A stretch of 60,172 nucleotides of DNA from an uncultured Gammaproteobacteria bacterium (lineage in GTDB: Bacteria > Pseudomonadota > Gammaproteobacteria > Steroidobacterales > Woeseiaceae). Shown piece after piece: positions 8,758 through 17,323 of the stretch. The notes beneath the pieces were generated by a model that saw only the letters and a list, made by a program, of their open reading frames with translations, was not told where the DNA came from and did not search any database. The stretch lies in NCBI GenBank assembly GCA_938003715.1, contig CALKYK010000517.1, positions 1 through 60,172 of the forward strand, given 5' to 3'. A program made the translations under genes and the position numbers. The stretch's first letter is position 1; every line of letters starts with the position of its first letter.

Positions 8758-10095
8758 CTAACGGATGTGCAGCCGGTACGCGATCAGCCCGCCCACGGCC
8801 ATCGGTACCGCAAAGATGTAAAAGTTCGCCGACATGTCGAGCCCGGCAGCGATCAGGTAGCCGGCGACCATCGGGCCGATGACGGCGCCCGAACGCCCGA
8901 GACCAATCGCCCAGCCGATGCCGGTGCTGCGAATTTCCGTCGGGTAGGACTTCGCCGCGGCACCGTAGAGCCCGGTGAACCCGCCCTGCTGCAGGACGCC
9001 GACGATGAATATGATCCACATCAGCAACGAAAGCTCGTTCGGCGCGGATGCAAACACGACCATGCCGATCGCGGACGTGCCGGACAGGACGAAGATCAGG
9101 TTCGTCAATTTGAATTTCGTCGACAGGAAACCGAGCAGGTAGATGCCGATGACGCCGCCGAGATTGAAAAGGAAAAATGCGCGCCGTCCTACCGCCGGCT
9201 CGTAACCCGATGCGTCCATCAGGTTGGGTATCCAGCTCATCAGGAAGTACAGCGTTGAGAAACAGAGGAAGAACGCGGTCCACAGGGTCAGGGTCACGCG
9301 CCGGTGCTCGGGTGCGACGAGCTTCAGCATGACCGTGATGACGCTCTCCTTCTGCTGCGGCTTCGCCACCTCGACGTCCGGCATCACGAGCAGCGTGTCT
9401 TTTTTCAGCTTGCGCAGGATCATGTTGACGCGCTCCAGCGCATCGTGGGGCCGTCGTTCGAAGAGATACTTGAGCGACTCGGGTATCAGGAGCCAGGCAA
9501 CGAGACCCATGGAAAGCGTCAGCGCGCCGCCGAACCAGAACATCCCGCGCCAGCCGTACTCCGGCATGATGAAACCCGCAACGACCGACGTCATCATCGC
9601 CCCCAGCGGATAACCGGAAGTGACCGCAGCGACGGACAGCGCCCGGTACTTGTCCGGGCTGTATTCCGCGGCCAGCGTGGCCTGGCAGGCCAGCATCGCG
9701 CCGGCGCCGAGACCGGAGATGAAGCGGAGCACGATGAATTCGGCGAGCGTCGTCGCGTTCGCGGTGAACAGGATCGACACACCGACCAGCGTGATGCTGA
9801 TGATGATCAGCTTGCGGCGGCCGATAATGTCGGAAACGGGCGCGAGAAACATCGCGCCGGCCATCATGCCGGCGAGGGCGAATCCGAAACTCCAGCCGAG
9901 TCTGTCCGGGGTCAGCGCGAGTTCTGCTGCGACCGGCGTCGCGACGACCGCCATTGCCGTGATGTCGAAGCCGTCGAGCATGTTGAAGAACAGGCACAGG
10001 AATACGACCAGCAGCTGCTGCGCACTGACCTCGCCGTTGTCGATGACGTCGTGAACGAGGGCCTCGCTGCTGACCGCCTGCGGGTGTGCTGACAT
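8758..10095 (-). CDS. MFS transporter, aromatic acid:H+ symporter (AAHS) family
   Basis: 445 residues with about 12 membrane segments. The first segment carries MLDGFDITAMAVV, the DGFD signature of AAHS transporters such as PcaK and BenK, followed by the loop 2-3 motif with GRRK. Members import benzoate, 4-hydroxybenzoate, vanillate or related acids with protons; the actual substrate is not readable. The gene follows a gap of 120 bases after the upstream SDR gene, long enough for a second promoter, and is 15 bases from the next SDR. The transporter is a main reason to read this operon as aromatic-compound catabolism. Confidence 0.9.
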   Translation of the reverse strand: MSAHPQAVSSEALVHDVIDNGEVSAQQLLVVFLCLFFNMLDGFDITAMAVVATPVAAELALTPDRLGWSFGFALAGMMAGAMFLAPVSDIIGRRKLIIISITLVGVSILFTANATTLAEFIVLRFISGLGAGAMLACQATLAAEYSPDKYRALSVAAVTSGYPLGAMMTSVVAGFIMPEYGWRGMFWFGGALTLSMGLVAWLLIPESLKYLFERRPHDALERVNMILRKLKKDTLLVMPDVEVAKPQQKESVITVMLKLVAPEHRRVTLTLWTAFFLCFSTLYFLMSWIPNLMDASGYEPAVGRRAFFLFNLGGVIGIYLLGFLSTKFKLTNLIFVLSGTSAIGMVVFASAPNELSLLMWIIFIVGVLQQGGFTGLYGAAAKSYPTEIRSTGIGWAIGLGRSGAVIGPMVAGYLIAAGLDMSANFYIFAVPMAVGGLIAYRLHIR

Positions 10096-10215
10096 CGGGT
10101 GTACTCCGTCGGGACGCGTTGGCCGCGTTTATCGTTGCGCGCTAAAGGTATCAGGTTTGCGCCGGGCCGTCCGGCGGCAGCTGACGCTGCGGGTGACGAC
10201 CGGCCCGCGCTGCGG

Positions 10216-10995
10216 TCAGCCGGCCGCGCCGGATCGCTCGAGCAGGTGCGCGTGCAGGCCACCGTCGACCGGGATGTTGGCGCCGCGAATCCAGTTGCTC
10301 GAATCCGACACCAGGAACGCGACGACCGGCGCGATATCGCCGGTCTGCCCCATGCGCTCCGTCAGTGCGATATGCGACTCGGCGCGGTCGCCGAAAGAAA
10401 CGATGAAATCGTCCAGTATCGGCGTCTCGACCGGCCCCGGGCAGACGCTGTTCATGCGCATGCCGCACTCGATGAAATACTGCGATTCCCTGATCGTCCA
10501 GTAGCAGACGATCTCCTTGGAGAACACGTAGGACTTTGCGGCGACGGCGCCGTGCTTCTGCACCATCTCGCCGAGGTTGTCGAACGTCGCGCGGTCGACG
10601 AAGTCGCGGACGGCGGCGATATTGCCCTTCCAGCCGGCACCGGCCAGCGATGAGACGTTGACGATGGACGCGCCGGGGTTCATGCGCTCGATCATCTCGT
10701 TCGTAAAGGTCATCAGGCCGAGCGCGTTCACGGCCAGCACCTCTTCCGGCGGCGCGGTCGGCGGCACGCCGGCGACGTTGCACAGACCGTCGATGCCCGG
10801 CCCTACGTCCCGTACGGCCGCAACGATGGAACGCGGATCGGTGAGGTCGGCCTCGATGCGACGGTCGACCTTGCCGCCGATCGGCACGCGATCGACGCCA
10901 ATGACCGTGGCGCCGTGCTTTTTCAGCTCGCTGACGCACGCCGCGCCGATGCCCGAAGCGGCACCCGTCACGATGACGGTCTTGTTTTTCAGCAT
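10216..10995 (-). CDS. SDR-family dehydrogenase, coniferyl-alcohol / 3-alpha-hydroxysteroid dehydrogenase-like
   Basis: 259 residues. TGAASGIG near the N-terminus binds the dinucleotide; GLCNVAGVPP replaces NNAG, and the active-site YVFSK keeps the YxxxK pair. The long insertion before the active site, together with the CPGPVETPIL segment and the extended carboxy end, resembles the Comamonas 3-alpha-HSD/carbonyl reductase and the enzymes annotated as coniferyl-alcohol dehydrogenase. It would interconvert a secondary or allylic alcohol and its carbonyl. It starts 22 bases after the molybdenum-enzyme gene and is probably co-transcribed with it. Confidence 0.85.
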   Translation of the reverse strand: MLKNKTVIVTGAASGIGAACVSELKKHGATVIGVDRVPIGGKVDRRIEADLTDPRSIVAAVRDVGPGIDGLCNVAGVPPTAPPEEVLAVNALGLMTFTNEMIERMNPGASIVNVSSLAGAGWKGNIAAVRDFVDRATFDNLGEMVQKHGAVAAKSYVFSKEIVCYWTIRESQYFIECGMRMNSVCPGPVETPILDDFIVSFGDRAESHIALTERMGQTGDIAPVVAFLVSDSSNWIRGANIPVDGGLHAHLLERSGAAG

Positions 10996-11017
10996 TGCGA
11001 CACGGACCGTCGCTGCA

Positions 11018-13420
11018 TCAGAACGTGTTCACCTCTAGCGTCTGGTGCGATTGCGGCCGGCGCGCAACGGCGTTGATGATCATGTCCGGCACGACCGGCG
11101 TGCGATTGAAGTACACGCCGCCCAGCGCGTCGGAAATCGCGCACAGGAGCGCCGCCGCCGCGCAGCCCATCAACGGTTCGCCAATGCCCTTGGCGCCGAT
11201 CGGATTCTGCGGGTCAGGCATGTCGACGGCGGCGACCTGCGTTACCGGCGGCACGTCGAGATAGGACGGCGGTTTCGCCTGGTACAGCCCGGTGTTGGCT
11301 GGCAGTCCGTACTGGCGGTCGTAGACGATGCGCTCGAACAGTGCCAGCCCGATGCCCATCACGCCACCACCGCGGATCTGGTTTGCAAGACCCAGCGGAT
11401 GGATGACGGTGCCGCAATCCGCCGTTGCGTGATAGTCGAGGATCTCTACGTGGCCGGTCTCGGTGTCTAGTTCGATCATCATGTACCCGACCGCGAGCGC
11501 CGGCACGACGCCGTTCTTTTCGTAGTTGTCCTTCGCGACGCCGACGAGCCCGGACCCGGCGACGGCGGTGGCGGACGCTTTCGTCAGGAAGAAGACGTCT
11601 TCCGGCAGCGCCTCGCCGGAAAACTTGCCGCCGATCTCGATCGCGCGCTGCGCCACTTCGGCGTACGTCATGCCGCGAGCCGGCACCGCTTTCGAGTAGA
11701 CGCGCCGGCCGTCAATGTCGTAATCCGCTGCATCGCCGCCGAAATCGATGGCGGCGATTTCGAGCATCTTGTTCTTCAGGTCCATGGCGGCCGCATGGTT
11801 CGAACGCGTCATCGTGTATGACGTGTTGCTGCCGAACTGGCCGATGTTCCACGGCAGGTGCTTGCGGCTGTCGCCGCGATGTATGACGCACTGCTCCCAC
11901 TCGCACTGCAGCACCTCCGCGACGACCCGCGACGTGCCCGCGTAGGAATAGGTGCCGAGGTTGCCGACCCCGGAGTGTATGTGCACGAGGCCGTCTGGCG
12001 TCAGGCGAACGAGGCCGTCGAAACCGTTGAAGCCGCCGGAATGGTAGGCCTGCCCGGTGCCGACCCCGATCACTTTCGAGCCGTTGCGCTCGCCGCTGCG
12101 CTGGATTTTTTCTTCCCAGCCGAATTCGCGCGCGCCAATGTCGTAGGCCTCGCGCAGGTACGAACTCGTGATCGGTCCCTGCTCGTCGCTGTAGGTCGCG
12201 TTCATGCCCGGCGCATTGACGCGGCGGATCTCGACGCGATCGATCTCCAGTGCGCGAGCCGCCTTGTCGAGCAGCGGCTCGACCGCCATCGCAATCTGGT
12301 TCTGGCCCGGACCGCGCTGGGCGCCCGCCGGCACCGTGTTCGTCAGCACCGGCACGCCGCGAAAGCGCATCGCTTCCGGCTGGTAGACGAGCGAGACCGC
12401 GTCGGCGGCGGCAGTGTAATCGGGGAAGCCGGTCTTCGGACCGTTTTGCTGCACGATGTAGAGATCGGTCGCGACGATGCGCCCTGTGTCGTCGAAACCC
12501 ATCCGGATGCGGCCCTGGAAACCGGCGCGCGCCGAACCCCAGAAATATTCCTGCTCGCGCGATGCGCGCATCAGCACCGGCCGGCCGACTTTCTTCGACA
12601 GGAACGCGGGAATCAGCATCGCCGCGTAGGCGGAGCCCTTCGAACCGAAACCGCCGCCACAGTACTCGGCGATGAAGACGACGTCCGTGGGATCGATGCC
12701 GAGCATGCCGGCGAGCTGCGGAATCGCGAACGACTGGCTCTGGCAGGAGCCGTGCACGAAACACTTGCCGTTCTCCCAGTAGCACATGGAGCTTCGCGGC
12801 TCCATGCTGTGATGCGAATTGGCCGCGGTGACGAAGGTCTCGTCGAGAATGATCGTTGCCTTGTCGAAGCCCGCCTCGACGTCGCCGTAGGACCAGTCGA
12901 CCATGGGCTTGCCGGTCATCGGCAGTTCGTCCGCGCCGGTGCCGAACTCCGCGTCACTCCACTTCACTTCCTGCATCGGGATGCCGCGGCTCGCCGTGTT
13001 TCCGCCCTCGCGCGCGTTCGGCCCCGTCGGGCGCAGGCTGTCGAGCGGATCGGTGACGAACGGCAGCGGCTCGAGATCGACGCGGATCTTTTCGAGCGCG
13101 AGCGCGCAAAGCTCCTCGGATTCGGCGGCGACGGCGACGATCGGCTCGCCGACATAGGACGGCTCGGCGCTCAGCAGAACCTCCGCGGCGTCTTCCGGCG
13201 GCGGCACGTCGTCCGGCGTCAGAACCCCGTGCACACCGTCCATCGCGAGCGCCGCGCTTGCGTCGATGTGTCTCAAGCGCGCGTGCGGCATCGGGCTGCC
13301 GAGCACCTTGCAGAACAGCATGCCGTCGACGCGGAAGTCCTCGGCATAGCGGGCCTGGCCGGTGACCTTGCCGAAAATGTCCGGCGGCGTGAAATCCTTG
13401 CCGATGTGCTTGTAGGCCAT
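11018..13420 (-). CDS. Xanthine dehydrogenase-family molybdopterin-binding (large) subunit
   Basis: 800 residues, the normal length of CoxL/XdhB-type large subunits: an aldehyde-oxidase a/b hammerhead domain (about 15-125) followed by two molybdopterin-binding domains. The catalytic Glu is in AKGIGEPLMG near the C-terminus, and EYCGGGFGSKG and RGPGQNQ are typical cofactor-contact stretches. These enzymes hydroxylate N-heterocycles, aldehydes or purines using water. Partner [2Fe-2S] and FAD subunits normally sit next door, but none is present in this window. Upstream is a divergent amidase 156 bases away; downstream is an SDR after 22 bases. Either the partners are encoded elsewhere or the enzyme uses another electron acceptor. 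Confidence 0.92.
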   Translation of the reverse strand: MAYKHIGKDFTPPDIFGKVTGQARYAEDFRVDGMLFCKVLGSPMPHARLRHIDASAALAMDGVHGVLTPDDVPPPEDAAEVLLSAEPSYVGEPIVAVAAESEELCALALEKIRVDLEPLPFVTDPLDSLRPTGPNAREGGNTASRGIPMQEVKWSDAEFGTGADELPMTGKPMVDWSYGDVEAGFDKATIILDETFVTAANSHHSMEPRSSMCYWENGKCFVHGSCQSQSFAIPQLAGMLGIDPTDVVFIAEYCGGGFGSKGSAYAAMLIPAFLSKKVGRPVLMRASREQEYFWGSARAGFQGRIRMGFDDTGRIVATDLYIVQQNGPKTGFPDYTAAADAVSLVYQPEAMRFRGVPVLTNTVPAGAQRGPGQNQIAMAVEPLLDKAARALEIDRVEIRRVNAPGMNATYSDEQGPITSSYLREAYDIGAREFGWEEKIQRSGERNGSKVIGVGTGQAYHSGGFNGFDGLVRLTPDGLVHIHSGVGNLGTYSYAGTSRVVAEVLQCEWEQCVIHRGDSRKHLPWNIGQFGSNTSYTMTRSNHAAAMDLKNKMLEIAAIDFGGDAADYDIDGRRVYSKAVPARGMTYAEVAQRAIEIGGKFSGEALPEDVFFLTKASATAVAGSGLVGVAKDNYEKNGVVPALAVGYMMIELDTETGHVEILDYHATADCGTVIHPLGLANQIRGGGVMGIGLALFERIVYDRQYGLPANTGLYQAKPPSYLDVPPVTQVAAVDMPDPQNPIGAKGIGEPLMGCAAAALLCAISDALGGVYFNRTPVVPDMIINAVARRPQSHQTLEVNTF

Positions 13421-13576
13421 GCAGCGCTCCCCGGCGGATCGGTTTCTGCCTGTAAATATAGTCCCTGGACCCGTGGAATCCTACCGGGTCGCGGTCCGCA
13501 GAGCGGTCAGGCGGACGCCGGGTCACGGCGCCCTGTGTTCAAATGCACGGCAGTACCTGGCCTCCGGAGGACGCTG

Positions 13577-15289
13577 ATGAACACACCGAACGCAGTATCG
13601 CTTCGCCGCCGCTCGTTTCTGGCCTGGTGCGGCGGCGCGGGACTCGGATCGACTTTGTTCCCGGGCGCGCTGTGGGCACGGAGCGAGGGCGGTGAGCGCG
13701 AGATCACGATCGAGATGATCGCGCACGCTGCGGCGCTGGCCGGCCTCGAATTCAGCGAGGCGGACCGGCAGCAGATGCTTGACGGCATTCGCGCCAATCT
13801 CGAAAGCTTCGAGGCCATTCGTGCACTCGACATCGACCAGCACGTCCCGCCGCCGCTGTACTTCAACCCGGCCGTGCCGGGCCAGACGTTTTTCGTGCGC
13901 CGCGAACCGTTTCGTCCCGGCGCACGAGAGGCGGTTACGCGACCGCGCGATCTCGACGAGGTCGCGTTCTGGCCGGTGACGAAGATTTCGACGCTGATCG
14001 AAACGCAGCAGGTCACATCCACCGAGCTGACGCGCCTGTACATCGACCGGATCCGTCGCTACGACCCGGTGCTGAAAAGCGTGATCACGCTGACCGAACC
14101 GCTGGCGCTCGAACAGGCCGCGCGCGCCGACGAAGAAATCGCGGCCGGCAATTATCGCGGGCCGCTGCACGGCATCCCGTGGGGCGCGAAGGACTTGCTC
14201 GCGACGCGCGGCTACCGCACGACCTGGGGCTTTGCCGCCTACCGGGACCAGGTGATCGACATGGATGCGACCGTCGTCCGGCGACTCGCCGACGCCGGCG
14301 CCGTCCTGATCGCGAAGCTTTCGACCGGCGAGATCGCGCGCGGCGACACCTGGTTCGGCGGCCAGACCAGGAATCCGTGGAAGCCGGACGAAAGTTCCGG
14401 CGGCTCGTCTGCGGGACCGGGCGCGGCGACGGCGGCGGGGCTGGTCGGTTTCTCGATCGGCACGGACACGACCGGTTCGATACTCGGGCCGTCGCGCACC
14501 TGCGGCATCACCGGGCTGCGCCCGACGTTCGGCCGGGTCAGCCGGCACGGCGTGATGCCGGTGTGCTGGAGCCTCGACAAGGTCGGGCCGATGTGCCGCT
14601 CGGCGGAGGACTGCGCAATCGTCTTCGACGCGATTGCCGGGCCCGACAACCAGGACCTTGCCGTGGTCGACATGCCGTTCAACTGGGACGGCAACCGGGG
14701 TGTCGAAGACCTGAACGTCGCTTATCTCGCGTCGGCATTCGAACGCGAGACGGACGGCGACGTCGAGTTCGCGCGGCTGGCGAACGATCGCGCGACACTC
14801 GAGACGCTTCGCAACCTCGGCGTCGCGCTGACGCCGATCGAACTGCCCGAGCATTCCGACATGGACGCGCTGCAGATGCTGCTCGTCGACGAGGCGGCGG
14901 CGTTCGACGAGCTGGTGCACAACGGCGACATCGAGCTGTTCCGCACCGACATCGACGAACCGGAGGACATGCTGATGCGCATCGCGCGCCTGCATCCCGC
15001 GGTCGAGTACCTGCAGATCCAGCGCCGGCGCATGCTGCTGATGCAAAACTTTGCGCAGGCACTCAAGGGCTTCGACATTCTCGTTGCGCCGTTTTCGGGC
15101 AGCAGCGTGCAGAGCGCGACGAGCCTGACCGGGCACCCCTCGGTCGCGGTGCAGAACGGCTTCGACAACGAGGGCAAGCCGACCGGCATCCAGTTCATCG
15201 GCAATCTGTACGGGGAGGCGGAAGCGCTGACGCTGGCGCGCGTTTACGAGGCGTCAACGGGATACGGCGAGCAGCACCCGGTCCTGTGA
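13577..15289 (+). CDS. Tat-exported amidase (amidase signature family)
   Basis: 570 residues from ATG 13577, placed 6 bases after a clean GGAGG; a longer open frame upstream is antisense to the molybdenum enzyme. Residues 9-35 are a Tat signal (LRRRSFLAW, then a hydrophobic stretch ending LWA). The amidase signature triad is complete: Lys205 in GIPWGAKD, cis-Ser near 278 in SSGGSSAGPG, and the nucleophile Ser near 301 in GTDTTGS. About residues 40-110 form an N-terminal helical extension resembling GatC, as seen in some exported amidases. It should hydrolyse an amide in the periplasm; the substrate is unknown. It is divergent from the molybdenum-enzyme operon and may share its control region. 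Confidence 0.92.
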   Translation: MNTPNAVSLRRRSFLAWCGGAGLGSTLFPGALWARSEGGEREITIEMIAHAAALAGLEFSEADRQQMLDGIRANLESFEAIRALDIDQHVPPPLYFNPAVPGQTFFVRREPFRPGAREAVTRPRDLDEVAFWPVTKISTLIETQQVTSTELTRLYIDRIRRYDPVLKSVITLTEPLALEQAARADEEIAAGNYRGPLHGIPWGAKDLLATRGYRTTWGFAAYRDQVIDMDATVVRRLADAGAVLIAKLSTGEIARGDTWFGGQTRNPWKPDESSGGSSAGPGAATAAGLVGFSIGTDTTGSILGPSRTCGITGLRPTFGRVSRHGVMPVCWSLDKVGPMCRSAEDCAIVFDAIAGPDNQDLAVVDMPFNWDGNRGVEDLNVAYLASAFERETDGDVEFARLANDRATLETLRNLGVALTPIELPEHSDMDALQMLLVDEAAAFDELVHNGDIELFRTDIDEPEDMLMRIARLHPAVEYLQIQRRRMLLMQNFAQALKGFDILVAPFSGSSVQSATSLTGHPSVAVQNGFDNEGKPTGIQFIGNLYGEAEALTLARVYEASTGYGEQHPVL

Positions 15290-15332
15290 CAGGCCGGCTC
15301 GGTGCGCACGACGACGCGCATCGGCCGGCAGG

Positions 15333-16337
15333 TCAGCCGACTTCGTAGAGCTCCCCCTGGATCGGGAAATCGATGTCTCTTAGTTTGCGCGGGCGCAGTT
15401 CCGTCGAAATGCTCTCGAAGATGCGTCGCGCGACCATTTGCAGGTCGGACTGGCCCGAGAATGCGCCGACGAGTTTCTCCGCCTGTTTTTCGTCGATGAC
15501 CCCGAAATCGGCGATGTACTGGATGTACGCCTCGACTTCGCCGTGGGCCGGCAGCATGAATACCGCCTTGCCCCGGTCGTAGATACCATCGAGCCAGCTC
15601 TCGTCCAGGTCGTTGACCCGTTCCAGGGCGGCGTCGTGCCAGGCGTGCAGTTCCTGAAGTTTCGTCTCGACGTACGCTTCGCGGATCTGCGAGTCCTTGT
15701 ACTTCTTGTCGCCGGCATCGGCGGTCGCCTTGAATTCCTCGAACGTCATGCCGCCTCGCCGGCAACGCCACACCATGTCCTTGCGATACGCGTCTTCGAA
15801 GTGGTCACGATAGTTCGAATCGTTGACGAGCTTGCCTTCCTCCTCGCCGACCTCCTCGACGACCGCCCTGATCAGCGCGGGCACCCGAGCATCCTTCATG
15901 TACAGCTTCCTCGTTTCGGGGCGCGTGTCGATCGTTTCCCCGAGCGGCGCATTCGTTACGTCGACTTCCCGGTCGCTTTCCTTTGACTGAAAACTGATGT
16001 CGACCCAGTTGCCGGCCAGTGGATGAAAGTAGAGAGTCGCGGTTAGAGGCGGCTTGAACGCGCTCTGAACCATTACGCCTTCCATTTCGACGATCGAGTA
16101 GGCCTTGCCGATATCGAATCCGCTCTGCTTCAGTTCCTCGAGGTATTTCGCCGCCTCGCCTTTTTCGATCCAGTCCGGTGCAAAGTCTTCATTCAAGTGG
16201 ACCTGCAACGGTTCGTGACCCTGCCTGGCCTGGTCGATCATCTTGCCGTAGCGGATTCGGACGTAGGCAAAAAACGCGATGATGAGGAGGATGATCGTGA
16301 CGACTACGCCGCCGACGATCTGCAGGAAGGTCAACAT
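15333..16337 (-). CDS. Membrane-anchored protein of unknown function
   Basis: 334 residues. An N-terminal membrane segment (about 5-27) is followed by a large hydrophilic, acidic, mostly helical domain (FEDAYRKDMVWRCRRGGMTF, GDKKYKDSQIREAYVETKL). No catalytic motif is recognisable. It ends 43 bases from the convergent amidase and starts 94 bases after the end of amiD, so it may be the distal gene of the operon beginning at 19608 or have its own promoter. The anchor suggests a soluble domain tethered to the inner membrane; which side it faces is uncertain. Confidence 0.72.
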   Translation of the reverse strand: MLTFLQIVGGVVVTIILLIIAFFAYVRIRYGKMIDQARQGHEPLQVHLNEDFAPDWIEKGEAAKYLEELKQSGFDIGKAYSIVEMEGVMVQSAFKPPLTATLYFHPLAGNWVDISFQSKESDREVDVTNAPLGETIDTRPETRKLYMKDARVPALIRAVVEEVGEEEGKLVNDSNYRDHFEDAYRKDMVWRCRRGGMTFEEFKATADAGDKKYKDSQIREAYVETKLQELHAWHDAALERVNDLDESWLDGIYDRGKAVFMLPAHGEVEAYIQYIADFGVIDEKQAEKLVGAFSGQSDLQMVARRIFESISTELRPRKLRDIDFPIQGELYEVG

Positions 16338-16431
16338 TGCCTACGCACCAAGCTACTGATAGCAAGAAAAATCTAGCACAGCCTCGCGGTCACGCCTGAG
16401 ATTCGAGTCACAGTCTGCCGGCCGTTGCGCG

Positions 16432-17319
16432 CTACAGCGCCGCGTTCTCGCCCTCGTCGTCTTCTTCGACCGTGCGGTACTTGTCCAGCAGTGCAAATAG
16501 TATTGCTGCGGTTTCGGCGTCCGGCTGCCCGCTCCAGTCTGACGGGCGGTAATGCATCTGGAAGGCACGAAGCGCAAAGCGCGTCTGTACATCCAGTTCG
16601 CCGGTAGCCTCGACGGCGTAACCATATGCATTCAGCGCCGCCTGCAGCTGTTCCATCGTCGGCGGTTGCTCGTCGATGCGCTGCCGGTGCAGGGCCACGG
16701 TCTCGTCGTCGAACCACGGACCGATGCCGTGCTCGTGCAGCAGCCGCCACGGAAACTTCGGTCCAGGGTCGACCTTGCGGTCCGGGGCGATGTCCGCGTG
16801 GCCGACGACGTCGACCGGATCGATACCGGGATAGCGTTCGAGAATGTCGGTGACGAGTGCGATGACGAGTTCGATTTGTTCCGGATCGAAGTCGTGAAAC
16901 ACGCAGACCTGGTTTTCGGGCGTGTTCGGCTCGAGCCCCTCGACGACATCCGTGCAGCGCGATGTGTTGACGATCTCGATCCCGATAGAGCGATCGTTCA
17001 GCGCCTCCTCGCCGGCCCAGTAGCTGGTGCCGGCATGCCACGCGCGCTCGTGCTCGGGTACGAGGCGGTGCACCGCCAGTCGACGGCGAGGATACGTTGC
17101 GTCGCCGTTTTCCGGCACGAGGTAGTGCACGCTGACCGGGTTCGCGGACGGCTGCGTCAGGAGCCGCATCGATTCCGCATAGTTCTCGCTGGTGAAATGC
17201 AGCACCAGGTAGTCGACGCGGCTGCCGTAATTCGCCGACGGCGCGTCGACGAAACGCAGCCCGCCGCAGCCTGCAACAGAGAGCAGCACCAGAACGAGGG
17301 TCGACCGATGTGTCGTCAT
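16432..17319 (-). CDS. amiD: N-acetylmuramoyl-L-alanine amidase AmiD, lipoprotein
   Basis: 295 residues. The signal peptide ends in LLSVAGCG, a lipobox. The amidase_2 domain (about 30-190) closely follows E. coli AmiD: LVLHFTSENYAESMRLL, the zinc ligand and contact segments WHAGTSYWAG and GHADIAPDRKVDPGPKFPW, and GIEIVN. A C-terminal peptidoglycan-binding helical domain (about 200-285, LRAFQMHYRP) completes the family architecture. It cleaves the amide between MurNAc and the stem peptide, typically for anhydromuropeptide recycling, at the inner face of the outer membrane. The start lies 4 bases after the symporter stop, so it is translated from the symporter transcript. Confidence 0.93.
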   Translation of the reverse strand: MTTHRSTLVLVLLSVAGCGGLRFVDAPSANYGSRVDYLVLHFTSENYAESMRLLTQPSANPVSVHYLVPENGDATYPRRRLAVHRLVPEHERAWHAGTSYWAGEEALNDRSIGIEIVNTSRCTDVVEGLEPNTPENQVCVFHDFDPEQIELVIALVTDILERYPGIDPVDVVGHADIAPDRKVDPGPKFPWRLLHEHGIGPWFDDETVALHRQRIDEQPPTMEQLQAALNAYGYAVEATGELDVQTRFALRAFQMHYRPSDWSGQPDAETAAILFALLDKYRTVEEDDEGENAAL

Positions 17320-17323
17320 TCGT

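Noticed and set aside
8066..9997. 643-codon minus-strand frame
   Set aside because: A shifted frame over the MFS and SDR genes; no recognisable domain.
11858..15289. 1143-codon + strand open frame
   Set aside because: Only the part from 13577 is real (amidase with GGAGG and a Tat signal); the upstream 570 codons are antisense to the molybdenum enzyme.
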